A stretch of DNA of 45,798 nucleotides from Flavobacterium sp. (GCA_015665265.1 JADFAM010000049.1:1-45798), one strand, 5' to 3'; positions 24,642-33,492 are shown, numbered from the stretch's first letter. Numbers and translations are program-made. The notes: generated by a model not told the origin, from the letters alone.

Positions 24642-25985
24642 ATGAATATCACACAACTAAATGCCATTTCTCCAATAGACGGAAGATACCGTAATAAAGT
24701 TTCTAAATTAGCAGAATACTTTTCTGAAGAGGCACTTATAAAATACAGAGTTTTAGTAGAAATTGAATATTTCATATCTCTTTGTGAAATTCCACTTCCA
24801 CAATTATCTGGATTTAATTCATCTCTCTACATAGAATTAAAAAAAGTATACGAGGATTTCACATCAGAGGACGCTCAAAAAATAAAAGATATTGAAAAAG
24901 TAACTAACCATGATGTAAAGGCTGTAGAATATTTTATTAAAGAAAAGTTTGATTTACTAGGATTAGAGGAATACAAAGAATTTATACATTTTGGGTTAAC
25001 GTCACAAGACATTAATAATACTGCTGTTCCGCTATCAATAAAAGATGCTTTAAACAATGTTTATAGAGTAGAGTTGTCTAATGTTTTAGATAAATTGAAT
25101 GAACTTTCTATTGAATGGGCAGACGTGTCAATGTTAGCTAGAACTCATGGGCAACCGGCATCGCCAACTCGTTTAGGAAAGGAAATTGAAGTTTTTACAG
25201 AAAGAATTAAAGAGCAATTGTCTTTTTTGATCAAAGTTCCAAACGCAGCTAAATTTGGAGGAGCAACTGGTAATTTTAATGCACATAAAGTAGCGTACCA
25301 AAACATAAACTGGAAAGAATTTGGATCAAACTTTGTTGTTAATAATCTAGGATTACATCATTCTTTTCCCACAACACAAATTGAACATTATGACCATATG
25401 GCCTCTTTATTTGATGTATTAAAACGAATCAATACTATATTAATTGATTTAGATAGAGACATCTGGACTTATGTAGCCATGGATTATTTTAAACAAAAGA
25501 TAAAAAAAGGAGAAATTGGATCATCTGCTATGCCACACAAAGTAAATCCTATTGATTTTGAAAATTCTGAGGGAAATTTAGGAATAGCAAATGCAATTTT
25601 TGAACATCTTTCTAGAAAGCTACCTGTATCTAGAATGCAACGAGATTTAACTGACAGTACTGTTTTAAGAAATGTAGGAGTACCATTTGGTCATACATTA
25701 ATAGCTTTTGCCTCAACTCTAAAGGGATTAAATAAACTATTACTGAATGAAAATAAATTTAAAGAAGATTTAGATAATAATTGGGCAGTTGTTGCGGAGG
25801 CAATTCAAACTATTTTAAGAAGAGAAGGCTACCCAAATCCATATGAAGCACTAAAAGGACTTACTAGAACCAACGAGAAAATTAATCAGGGTTCTATTGC
25901 AAATTTTATAGAGGAATTAAAGGTTACCGATGAAATAAAATTAGAATTAAAAAGGATTACCCCATCAAATTATACTGGAATCTAA
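24642..25985 (+). CDS. purB: Adenylosuccinate lyase
   Basis: 447 residues, in the size range of the longer (E. coli-type) PurB. The enzyme splits SAICAR and adenylosuccinate, releasing fumarate, in purine synthesis. The fumarase/aspartase superfamily signature GSSAMPHKVNPIDFEN (about 293-308) carries the mobile-loop catalytic Ser; the other conserved elements are NHDVKAVEYFIK (H90), GLTSQDINNTA (119-128) and ARTHGQPASPT with H169. The N-terminus NAISPIDGRY is typical. Its stop overlaps the next gene's ATG by one base. Confidence 0.97.
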   Translation: MNITQLNAISPIDGRYRNKVSKLAEYFSEEALIKYRVLVEIEYFISLCEIPLPQLSGFNSSLYIELKKVYEDFTSEDAQKIKDIEKVTNHDVKAVEYFIKEKFDLLGLEEYKEFIHFGLTSQDINNTAVPLSIKDALNNVYRVELSNVLDKLNELSIEWADVSMLARTHGQPASPTRLGKEIEVFTERIKEQLSFLIKVPNAAKFGGATGNFNAHKVAYQNINWKEFGSNFVVNNLGLHHSFPTTQIEHYDHMASLFDVLKRINTILIDLDRDIWTYVAMDYFKQKIKKGEIGSSAMPHKVNPIDFENSEGNLGIANAIFEHLSRKLPVSRMQRDLTDSTVLRNVGVPFGHTLIAFASTLKGLNKLLLNENKFKEDLDNNWAVVAEAIQTILRREGYPNPYEALKGLTRTNEKINQGSIANFIEELKVTDEIKLELKRITPSNYTGI

Positions 25986-26428
25986 TGAGAAAAAATCAGC
26001 ATTATAAGGTCTTTACAAGTGTTTTATTTTTATGCGGGCTATTGTTTTTACTATCCTGTTCATCCAATAAAGACAATGACGCTTCTAGGTTTAAAACAGG
26101 TGTCTTTGAAATCCCTGCTGGCAAAGGATATAGTAAAACCGTAGTAACAAGAATAGATAGTCTTCAAATTGAGGAATACACAAAATTTACAGAAATATCA
26201 ACTGACTCAGGTGTTTTTAAAAAAGAAAGTACAATTATTGATACGCTATTCATAAAATGGAAAAATAATTTTTTTTACACATTAAAAATGAAGTCACCTA
26301 AAACTGACTTAGATAAAGATCCTATTTTTGTGCAGATTAATAAGATAACTGAAAATTCATATGACTTTACTGCCAAAGTAGGATTTTCAGAGTTTAAACA
26401 AAAAGGTTCTTTCTTTAAAGTAAAATAA
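25985..26428 (+). CDS. Small lipoprotein of unknown function
   Basis: 147 residues with a lipoprotein signal ending FLLSCSS (Cys about 21). The mature part is mostly predicted beta: FKTGVFEIPAGKGY, TVVTRIDSLQIEEYT, a DTLFIKWKNNFFYTLKM strand, then ITENSYDFTAKVGF and a final KQKGSFFKV. The G-x-F-E...R-x-D-S-x-Q-I-E-x-Y pattern recalls a family of short flavobacterial lipoproteins that I recall being mislabelled DNA topoisomerase IV; nothing here resembles a topoisomerase. No catalytic motif is seen. Coupled to purB by a one-base overlap and three bases before the TerC gene. Confidence 0.8.
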   Translation: MRKNQHYKVFTSVLFLCGLLFLLSCSSNKDNDASRFKTGVFEIPAGKGYSKTVVTRIDSLQIEEYTKFTEISTDSGVFKKESTIIDTLFIKWKNNFFYTLKMKSPKTDLDKDPIFVQINKITENSYDFTAKVGFSEFKQKGSFFKVK

Positions 26429-26431
26429 AAA

Positions 26432-27205
26432 ATGGAGCTTTTTTTAAACATAGATGCATGGGTGGCATTACTTACATTAACTTTTTTAGAAATTATTTTA
26501 GGTATTGATAATATAATTTTTATATCAATATCTGCCAACAAGCTGCCTAAAGAACAACAAAAGAAAGCAACAATATTGGGCTTGTCATTAGCAATGATTA
26601 CTCGTATTTTACTGCTATTTAGCGTTTCTTACTTGATCGCATTAAAAGATCCATTTATAATAATTAACAATTCTTGGTTAGAGACTGGAATAACTGGTCA
26701 AAGTATCATTCTTGTGCTGGGTGGATTATTTTTATTATACAAGAGTACTAGTGAGATTCATCACAAGATGGAAAAAACTACTAATACCAACTCTAATAAA
26801 AATCCAAAAACAAATACTTTCTCTAAAATTATTGTTCAAATAATTTTAATAGATATTGTTTTCTCTTTTGATTCTATTTTAACTGCAGTAGGAATGACAA
26901 ACGGAATTGATGGTGCACTTACTATTATGATTTTAGCAGTCATTATATCTATGATAATTATGATGATTTTTGCAAATTCAGTTAGTAATTTTGTAAATAA
27001 TAATCCAACTATTCAAATGTTAGCACTCTCTTTTTTAATTTTAATAGGATTTATGTTAATTGCAGAAGGAGCTCATTTGTCTCATTTAAAGATTTTTAAC
27101 AAATCGGTTGGTGCTATTCCAAAAGGTTATTTGTATTTTGCAATCACATTTTCACTAGTAGTAGAGGCGCTTAATATGAAAATTAGAAAAACTAAGAAAT
27201 CATAA
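26432..27205 (+). CDS. TerC-family integral membrane protein
   Basis: 257 residues with seven or eight hydrophobic helices. The two family signatures with membrane-embedded acidic residues are present: LEIILGIDNIIFISISANKLP in the first half and IDIVFSFDSILTAVGM in the second, plus LLYKSTSEIHHKME between and LIAEGAHLSHLKI near the end. TerC/Alx proteins export or handle Mn2+ and take part in resistance to tellurite and alkaline pH. Closeness to the Cys/His-rich protein and TonB receptor genes might reflect shared metal homeostasis, but that is an inference from order alone. Confidence 0.9.
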   Translation: MELFLNIDAWVALLTLTFLEIILGIDNIIFISISANKLPKEQQKKATILGLSLAMITRILLLFSVSYLIALKDPFIIINNSWLETGITGQSIILVLGGLFLLYKSTSEIHHKMEKTTNTNSNKNPKTNTFSKIIVQIILIDIVFSFDSILTAVGMTNGIDGALTIMILAVIISMIIMMIFANSVSNFVNNNPTIQMLALSFLILIGFMLIAEGAHLSHLKIFNKSVGAIPKGYLYFAITFSLVVEALNMKIRKTKKS

Positions 27206-27231
27206 AAAAGATTAGAAGACATAGTATTTCA

Positions 27232-27522
27232 TTGCTGGCAATCCTGTTATTTTTACCTGCTAGTATTCAATTGGTTCATTCATTTGAAGTTCATGAGAAA
27301 ATTTTTTGCACTTCTGAGGTTGAAAATCATTTTCACCAAAAAGATCTTAAATGTGAATTATGCCACCTACAAGCTAAGTCAAATGCTCTTCTTCCTAAAG
27401 AATTTTTATTATTCTCAAGTAATGAGACTACTATAAATAACAATAAAAATTATCAATTTCTTTTAAATCATCAGCAATTATCTTTTTCATTAAGAGGCCC
27501 ACCTCATTTTAACTTTTTATAA
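27232..27522 (+). CDS. Small exported Cys/His-rich protein upstream of a TonB receptor
   Basis: 96 residues if translation begins at TTG 27232. No in-frame ATG exists between the stop at 27193 and this point. Reading back, an ATT at 27211 would give MRRHSISLLAILLFLP, a better signal peptide with a basic n-region, so the true start may be there. After the hydrophobic stretch come clustered possible metal ligands: HSFEVHEKIFC, ENHFHQKDLKCELCHLQ (three Cys, several His). The rest is polar and ends in LRGPPHFNFL. Similar small proteins precede TonB receptors in flavobacteria; a metal-binding role is suggested by the residues and context, not known. It starts 26 bases after the TerC stop and ends 29 before the receptor. 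Confidence 0.65.
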   Translation: MLAILLFLPASIQLVHSFEVHEKIFCTSEVENHFHQKDLKCELCHLQAKSNALLPKEFLLFSSNETTINNNKNYQFLLNHQQLSFSLRGPPHFNFL

Positions 27523-27551
27523 TACCTTATTAAAGTTAAAAATTAAAAGTA

Positions 27552-29954
27552 ATGTCAAAAAAATATTTTTTGTCTTATTTATTGTTATTCATTTGTAACA
27601 CAATAATAAGCCAAAATTGCGATCTAATATTTAGAGGTATAATCACAGATTTTCATGATGGAACACCTATCTCAGGAGCCTACATTAAAGTAAAAGGCTC
27701 TGAATTATATGGGATATCAGATAGTAAAGGAAGTTTTATTATCAAAAATATCTGTACTTCTAAAATTAAGGCAATTGTATCACACGTTTCTTGTGAATCA
27801 AAACTTGTTTCTGTAAACTTAAGTATCAAGTCTTTTACAGATATTCAATTAGAACATCATGTTGAGGAGTTAACTGAGGTAAATATTACCACAAAAGCTA
27901 ATAAAAAAATTAAAACTGTTCAAGAATCATTTATTAAAAATGAAACTCTTGAAAAATTTAGTTCTTTAAGTTTAGGTGATGTTATTAAAGAGATTCCTGG
28001 TGTATCATCAATAAATACAGGTAATTCTATTGTAAAACCAGTTATTAATGGGTTACATGGCAGCAGAGTATTAATTATGACTAATAATGTTAGGTTGCAG
28101 GATCAAGAATGGGGAATAGAACACGCTCCAAACATAGATATTAACTCAGCAGGGAGTGTGAGTTTAATTAAAGGAGCTAATGCCCTAGAATATGGCGGTG
28201 ACGCTATTGGAGGAGTAATAATAGCAAATCCTATTAGAATTTTTGCTAAAGATTCACTTTTTGGAAAAACCATTATTAACGGTCAAAGCAATTCTAAAGG
28301 ATATGGTTTTAACTCTACTTTTACAAAAACATCTAATAATGGTTGGTATGTTAGTGGTCAAACATCGTACAAAAAATTTGGAGATTTTAATTCTCCTGAT
28401 TACATATTAACCAATACAGGTAGTGAATCTAGAGCTTTTTCATTATTTACAGGAAGAAAGGAATTTGAACAAGGATATGAATTTTATTATAGTTACTTAA
28501 AAAATAAAATTGGTATTTTAAGATCTTCACATATAGGAAATGTTGAGGATTTAGTTGATGGTATAAATTCTAATCAACCTAGAATAATCGATCCCTTTAG
28601 TTATGATATTAGTGCACCGAGACAGGAGGTTACTCACCAAATTTTTAAAGGAAAGTATTTTAAGAGGTTTAAAGAATTAGGTAAACTAGATATTCAATAC
28701 GATTATCAAAACAATCATAGATTTGAGTTTGATATTAGAAGAGGTGATGACAGAAATGTAGCGGCTATAGATTTAAAACTTCAAAGTCATACACTTAAAT
28801 CAACTTTACAATTAGATTCTAAAACAGCTACTAATTTTAAGTTAGGAGTTTTAGCGAGATACCAGGACCATTTTGCAAATCCAGACACTGGCGTTAGACG
28901 TTTAATTCCTGATTACAAAAAATTTGATCTAGGTTTTCATCTGATATCAAATTTTAAACCTACTGACAAAATATTATTAGACATAGGAGTAAGATATGAT
29001 TTCAATAGAATTAATGCGAAAAAATTTTATCAGACCTCACGATGGGAAGAAAGAGATTATAATATTGATTTTCAAGAAATAATAATACAAGATTTTGGGA
29101 CTCAATTACTGGTTAATCCAATTTTTGATTTTCACAATCTCTCTGCCTCTTCTGGTGTATTTTTTGAGTTAGATGATAAAAATTCTATGGTTTTTAATTA
29201 CGGTTTATCAAATAGAGCTCCAAATGTTTCAGAATTATTTAGTGACGGATTACATCATTCTGCCGCTAGAATTGAATTGGGAGATTTACGATTAAAAAAA
29301 GAAACATCTCACAGAATATCTGGAACTTATAATTACGAGAATAGTAATCTAGAAATTCATGTAGATGGTTTTTTTAATTATATAAATAACTTCATTTACA
29401 TTGAACCATCTGGGGTAGAAACAACAAATAGAGGTGCATTTCCTGTCTGGGATTATAAACAAATTAATGCATCACTTTTTGGAGTTGATTTAAACCTTAA
29501 TTACAATATCACCAAACAATTTGAATACAATAATAAGTCGTCTTTTATTAAAGGAAAAGATCTTAGCTCAGACAGGGCATTAATAGACATTCCTTCATTT
29601 AAGACTTTAAACATTATAAGGTATTCAAATAAATCATGGTCTAACTTTAACGCAGAGATTGAAAGCGAATTGATATTAAGACAAAATGAATATCCTAATA
29701 ATAATTTTGAAGCTTTTATTCCAAGAACTAATTCATATGTATTAGTAGACATTAGTACACCGCCCCCCGCCTACCATATTTTAAATTTTAGAGGAAGTTT
29801 TGATCTTAAAATTTTAAAGGATATGAAAGTAAATTTAGCTTTTACAATTAATAATTTATTAAATACACCCTACAGAGAAAATTTAAACCGATTACGATAT
29901 TTTGCTGATGAAATCGGAAGAAATTTTATAATTCAACTAAAATTCAATTATTAA
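27552..29954 (+). CDS. TonB-dependent outer-membrane receptor (probable metal or metal-complex uptake)
   Basis: 800 residues. Signal peptide to about residue 20, then a carboxypeptidase-regulatory-like domain (25-95: FRGIITDFHDGTPISGAYIKVKG), a plug domain (about 105-225: LGDVIKEIPGVSSI, VKPVINGLHGSRVLIM, YGGDAIGGVI) and a 22-strand barrel ending in the terminal Phe-containing strand FIIQLKFNY. The plug segment around WGIEHAPNIDINSAG resembles receptors such as ZnuD with a conserved H-A/G-P-x-I-D, which suggests zinc or another metal as substrate. No SusD partner is nearby, so it is not a glycan system. The neighbours are a Cys/His-rich exported protein and an acidic lipoprotein. Confidence 0.9.
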   Translation: MSKKYFLSYLLLFICNTIISQNCDLIFRGIITDFHDGTPISGAYIKVKGSELYGISDSKGSFIIKNICTSKIKAIVSHVSCESKLVSVNLSIKSFTDIQLEHHVEELTEVNITTKANKKIKTVQESFIKNETLEKFSSLSLGDVIKEIPGVSSINTGNSIVKPVINGLHGSRVLIMTNNVRLQDQEWGIEHAPNIDINSAGSVSLIKGANALEYGGDAIGGVIIANPIRIFAKDSLFGKTIINGQSNSKGYGFNSTFTKTSNNGWYVSGQTSYKKFGDFNSPDYILTNTGSESRAFSLFTGRKEFEQGYEFYYSYLKNKIGILRSSHIGNVEDLVDGINSNQPRIIDPFSYDISAPRQEVTHQIFKGKYFKRFKELGKLDIQYDYQNNHRFEFDIRRGDDRNVAAIDLKLQSHTLKSTLQLDSKTATNFKLGVLARYQDHFANPDTGVRRLIPDYKKFDLGFHLISNFKPTDKILLDIGVRYDFNRINAKKFYQTSRWEERDYNIDFQEIIIQDFGTQLLVNPIFDFHNLSASSGVFFELDDKNSMVFNYGLSNRAPNVSELFSDGLHHSAARIELGDLRLKKETSHRISGTYNYENSNLEIHVDGFFNYINNFIYIEPSGVETTNRGAFPVWDYKQINASLFGVDLNLNYNITKQFEYNNKSSFIKGKDLSSDRALIDIPSFKTLNIIRYSNKSWSNFNAEIESELILRQNEYPNNNFEAFIPRTNSYVLVDISTPPPAYHILNFRGSFDLKILKDMKVNLAFTINNLLNTPYRENLNRLRYFADEIGRNFIIQLKFNY

Positions 29955-29959
29955 TTAAA

Positions 29960-30529
29960 ATGAAAACAATGAAAACAATTAAATTATTAAGCATATTATT
30001 TATTGCATCAATACTATTTACATCATGTGATAATGATGATCCAGAGCCAGTTAATGAAGAAGAAGTTATTACTACTATGACTGCTACTTTAACTCCAGTA
30101 GGCGGTGGAGGAACTATAATCTTAAAAACTAAAGATTTAGATGGTGACGGACCAGATGCACCTGTCGTAACTGTAAGCGGAAGTTTAGCCACCAATACAG
30201 TATATAATGGTGTGATGGAAGTTTTAAATGAAACAGAATCTCCTGCAGAGGATATTACTGAAGAAGTTCTTGAAGAAGCTCTTGAGCATCAATTCTTTTT
30301 CACACCAACAAATAGCATTGCAACATTTGCTTATTCTGATCAAGATTCTGATGGAAATCCATTAGGGATCCAATTTACATTAACTACATCAGACGGAGGT
30401 GCTGGAAATATAACCATCACCTTAATTCATGAGCCAGAGAAAACTGAACCAGGAGTTAGTTCTGGTGATATAACAAACGCTGGTGGAGAAGCAGATATTG
30501 AAGCTACTTTTTCGGTAACTGTTCAATAA
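29960..30529 (+). CDS. Acidic lipoprotein accompanying the TonB receptor
   Basis: 189 residues. The signal peptide ends in lipobox FTSC (about residue 23) followed by DNDDPEP, an acidic stretch that could act as a surface-export signal. The mature part is rich in Thr, Gly and Asp/Glu, with LDGDGPDAPVVTVSG, YNGVMEVLNETESPAEDIT, HQFFFTPTNS, YSDQDSDGNPLG and ITNAGGEADIEATF, a probable beta-sandwich. Relatives are often called type 1 periplasmic binding fold protein, which this is too short to be. It starts five bases after the receptor gene and ends at a strong terminator, so it belongs to the receptor's transcript. The acidic loops might bind cations, unproven. Confidence 0.82.
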   Translation: MKTMKTIKLLSILFIASILFTSCDNDDPEPVNEEEVITTMTATLTPVGGGGTIILKTKDLDGDGPDAPVVTVSGSLATNTVYNGVMEVLNETESPAEDITEEVLEEALEHQFFFTPTNSIATFAYSDQDSDGNPLGIQFTLTTSDGGAGNITITLIHEPEKTEPGVSSGDITNAGGEADIEATFSVTVQ

Positions 30530-30533
30530 AATT

Positions 30534-30567
30534 AAAAAGGACTGTCTAGATAGACAGTCCTTTTTTT
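30534..30567. terminator. Bidirectional intrinsic terminator
   Basis: AAAAAGGACTGTCT pairs with AGACAGTCCTTTTT (stem of about 14) around a four-base loop AGAT, with seven T after the stem on the plus strand. It closes the purB-to-lipoprotein run and faces the MFS gene ending at 30587. Confidence 0.9.
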
Positions 30568-30586
30568 ATAACTGGTAAAGAAGTAT

Positions 30587-31882
30587 TTATTTTACAAATT
30601 TTGTTTGCTTCATCGTATTTAAAACTATAAATGATATGACAAAGAAAATAGCCAAACACAATACACTCCATTGCATTGAGTCTGTTAATGCATATAATAA
30701 TCCATAAACGAAAGTTCCTAAAACAATAGCAATTTTTTCAGTAACATCATAAAAACTAAAATAAGTTGCATGATCTTCTGTTTCTGGTAATAATTTAGAA
30801 TAAGTAGATCGAGTTAACGACTGAATTGCTCCCTGAACAAAACCTAACAAACCTCCTAATCCATAAAAATAATAGGCTACATTTACTTGGTTTTTATCTA
30901 ATAAAAAAGCGGTAAAACAAACTAACATCCATATTGTAATTGCTATTTTCAAAGCTCTAATATTACCCAATTTTTCAGACAGTCTAGAAAACACAAATGC
31001 GCCAACTATGGCAACTACTTGAACTAATAATATGGTAACTATAAGATTCATTGCTGGCAAACCTAATTCACTAGAACCAAATATTGCAGCCATTAGAATA
31101 ATTGTTTGTACTCCAATACTTAAAAAAAAGAATGAGATTAAAAATCTTTTTAAAGTTGGATAATTAATTAGTTGTTTAGAAACAATTTTCAACTCTCTAA
31201 AACCTTTCCATATATAATCTTTTTCTGGTTTTTTATGAAAAATATCATTTGGTAAACGTCTAAAAGTGATTTGGGCAAAACCAATCCACCAAAGTCCAAC
31301 AAGTACAAAGGAAATTCTAGAGGCCATTCCTGTGGATATTCCAAACCAATCTGGCTTTTGAATCATTAATAAATTTAAAATAAGTAAAAGAACAGAACCA
31401 AAATAGCCATACATAAAACCTTTAGCACTAGCTCTATCTTGTTGCTCTGGATGAGCTACTTCTGGCAAATAGGCATTATAAAAAACCAAACTAGCCCAAA
31501 AACCAATACTCGCTAAAATGGTAAACAAAATACCAATCCAAACAGTATCTACGCCTTCAAAAAAGTATAAACTCATTACAGACAAAGCTCCTAACCAACA
31601 GAAGAATTTCATAAACTTTTTCTTGCTACCTGTATAATCTGCAATACCAGACAAAATTGGAGAGATAAAGGCTACTACTAAGAAGGAAAATGAAAGAGCA
31701 TAACTATATAAGCTATCTGGGTGATCCCATTCCATCCAGAGAAAAGAAACTACTTTACCTTTTGCAATAGCAGAATAATATAATGGAAAAACTGCTGTAC
31801 TAATGACTAGTGAATATACTGAATTTGCCCAATCATAAAACGCCCAAGCATTTATAAGCTTTTGGTCTCCTTTTTTTAACAT
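30587..31882 (-). CDS. UMF1-family major facilitator transporter
   Basis: 431 residues from MLKKGDQKLINAWAFYDWANS; an in-frame ATG 11 codons upstream (31915) is possible but MLKKGD is the usual N-terminus. About twelve membrane helices. The YDWANSVYSLVI stretch is the hallmark of the UMF1/Atg22-like family, together with ISPILSGIADYTGSKKKFM (the MFS loop 2-3 signature) and GFVQGAIQSLTRSTYSKLLP. In fungi Atg22 exports amino acids from vacuoles; in bacteria the substrate is unknown. It is monocistronic, facing the terminator at 30534-30567. Confidence 0.88.
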   Translation of the reverse strand: MLKKGDQKLINAWAFYDWANSVYSLVISTAVFPLYYSAIAKGKVVSFLWMEWDHPDSLYSYALSFSFLVVAFISPILSGIADYTGSKKKFMKFFCWLGALSVMSLYFFEGVDTVWIGILFTILASIGFWASLVFYNAYLPEVAHPEQQDRASAKGFMYGYFGSVLLLILNLLMIQKPDWFGISTGMASRISFVLVGLWWIGFAQITFRRLPNDIFHKKPEKDYIWKGFRELKIVSKQLINYPTLKRFLISFFFLSIGVQTIILMAAIFGSSELGLPAMNLIVTILLVQVVAIVGAFVFSRLSEKLGNIRALKIAITIWMLVCFTAFLLDKNQVNVAYYFYGLGGLLGFVQGAIQSLTRSTYSKLLPETEDHATYFSFYDVTEKIAIVLGTFVYGLLYALTDSMQWSVLCLAIFFVISFIVLNTMKQTKFVK

Positions 31883-31969
31883 ATTAAAAAATTTCAAATT
31901 GTTAGTTGTAGTCATATTCTAGAAGAGATAAGCTAAATAACTACTTTCCTGCAATATACTTAATTTTGA

Positions 31970-31977
31970 CAAACCTA
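31970..31977 (-). promoter_or_regulatory. Candidate -7 box of the MFS gene promoter
   Basis: On the minus strand this reads TAGGTTTG, a match to TAnnTTTG, about 88 bases before the start at 31882 (55 before the upstream alternative). No -33 TTG is visible. Confidence 0.35.
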
Positions 31978-32060
31978 AAATTTTGAATCTAACTCTTCTT
32001 AAATTTTAAAAATTAGTACAGCAAAGGAATTCTGTATTAATTAATCTAACTAGTATTTAT

Positions 32061-32068
32061 TACTTTTG
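32061..32068 (+). promoter_or_regulatory. Candidate -7 box before the alpha/beta-hydrolase and msrB genes
   Basis: TACTTTTG fits TAnnTTTG and lies 58 bases before the TTG start at 32126. No -33 TTG at normal spacing. Confidence 0.4.
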
Positions 32069-32125
32069 ATTACCGTAAAAAACATCCTACATAATAAATA
32101 GATAATAAAAACGAAAAACATAAAA

Positions 32126-33001
32126 TTGAAACTTTTAAAAAATAATAAACCTTTAAAACCTAGTCTAACTATTCCAAGTTATATAGGATATTTTGCGAAA
32201 TTTTTAGAATTTTTCTCTGTTAAACTGGCTTCTTTTTTTGCTATTAAGTTATTTACTACCCCAGTAAGTTTTCCATTACCAAAACGCGAACATTACATGC
32301 TAAAAAGTGCACAAATTAAGCGATTAATTGTGGATGAAATTAACAAGGAAATTGAAATTATATCTTATGGATATTCAAAAAAGAAAGTGATGTTAGTTCA
32401 TGGTTGGTCAGGTAGAAGCACTCAATTATATGCTTTTGCTGACAAATTACTAGAAAATGGTTATATGGTTATTTCTTTTGATGGTCCAGCTCATGGAAAC
32501 TCATCAGGTACTACTACCATGATGCCTGAGTTTTTAGAAACCATAAAAAAAATTAATAGCACTTTTGGACCTTTTGAAGCTGCTATAGGACATTCTTTTG
32601 GAGCTACCAGTCTATACAATGCAGCCTCTGATTTTTTAAAAATAAAAACATTCATAGCTATCGGCTCAGGAGATAAAATATCTGATATTATTTCAAATTT
32701 TGCAAAAAATTTATATCTGAAAGATAAAACTGCAAAAAAAATTCAATCTGAATTAGAAAAAAAATGGAAAATGAATATCGATGATTATTCAAGCAGTATC
32801 GTTGCTAAAAATATTCATATACCAGTTATGATTGTTCATGACTATTTGGATGGAGATGTTCCTGTAAGTTGTGGATATAGAATTCGACAAAGTTTAAGTA
32901 AAGGTTCATTATTAATTACAAATGGACTTGGACACACTAAGATTTTAAGAAATAAAGAAATAGTAAATAAGAGTATAGAATTTATAAAAAAACATTCATG
33001 A
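32126..33001 (+). CDS. Alpha/beta-hydrolase
   Basis: 291 residues, using a TTG start; there is no in-frame ATG between the upstream stop at 32099 and this codon. The oxyanion turn is LVHGWSGRST, the DGPAHGNSSG loop follows, the nucleophile elbow is GHSFGA (S157), the acid is Asp in VHDYLDGDVPV and the His is in NGLGHTKIL, so the triad is complete. The N-terminal 45 residues are hydrophobic-basic and may associate with the membrane. Substrate unknown. The last four bases overlap msrB (ATGA), coupling the two. Confidence 0.82.
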   Translation: MKLLKNNKPLKPSLTIPSYIGYFAKFLEFFSVKLASFFAIKLFTTPVSFPLPKREHYMLKSAQIKRLIVDEINKEIEIISYGYSKKKVMLVHGWSGRSTQLYAFADKLLENGYMVISFDGPAHGNSSGTTTMMPEFLETIKKINSTFGPFEAAIGHSFGATSLYNAASDFLKIKTFIAIGSGDKISDIISNFAKNLYLKDKTAKKIQSELEKKWKMNIDDYSSSIVAKNIHIPVMIVHDYLDGDVPVSCGYRIRQSLSKGSLLITNGLGHTKILRNKEIVNKSIEFIKKHS

Positions 33002-33477
33002 AAAGTTTAATTCCATTTTTGTATCTAATTTTTTTAATCAGTTGCACTGGAAGTGCACAGAAAAATAAAAAAAAGGGAGATAAAATATATACTATTATGA
33101 AAACCGAAGTTGAATGGAAAAAACAACTTACGAGTATGCAATATTATGTTTTGAGAGAAGCTGGAACTGAAAGATCATTCACAAGCCCTTTAAATAACAA
33201 TAAAGAGAATGGTTTATATGTTTGTGCTGCTTGTAATACTCCTTTATACGATTCTAACTATAAATTTGATTCAGGCACAGGGTGGCCCTCATTTGATAGA
33301 GCAATTTCAAATAATGTAGAATTAGATGTGGATTATAAGATAGGCTATGCTAGAACAGAATTAAAATGTGCAACATGTGGAGGTCATTTAGGTCATTCGT
33401 TTAACGATGGCCCAAAAAACACCACTGGTGAAAGGCATTGTATTAACGGTGTTGCATTGAAATTTGTAAAAGAGTAA
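32998..33477 (+). CDS. msrB: Peptide-methionine (R)-S-oxide reductase, lipoprotein form
   Basis: 159 residues. A lipoprotein signal (FLISC, Cys 16) places this MsrB outside the cytoplasm. The domain shows two zinc CxxC pairs (CAAC, CATC), the FDSGTGWPSFD substrate site, GGHLGHSFNDGP and the catalytic Cys C148 in RHCINGVALKF. It reduces methionine-R-sulfoxide in proteins. An internal Met (34) before KTEVEWKKQL could give a cytoplasmic form, but nothing in the sequence demands it. No MsrA is nearby. Translation is coupled to the upstream hydrolase. Confidence 0.93.
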   Translation: MKSLIPFLYLIFLISCTGSAQKNKKKGDKIYTIMKTEVEWKKQLTSMQYYVLREAGTERSFTSPLNNNKENGLYVCAACNTPLYDSNYKFDSGTGWPSFDRAISNNVELDVDYKIGYARTELKCATCGGHLGHSFNDGPKNTTGERHCINGVALKFVKE

Positions 33478-33492
33478 TTAAAAAGAACAACT

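Noticed and set aside
25985-26428. DNA topoisomerase IV fragment
   Set aside because: A name I recall being attached to similar small lipoproteins; this has a lipobox, 147 residues and no topoisomerase motif.
27552-30529. Polysaccharide utilisation locus (SusC/SusD)
   Set aside because: No SusD-like protein or glycoside hydrolase is present; the downstream lipoprotein is 189 residues and unlike SusD.
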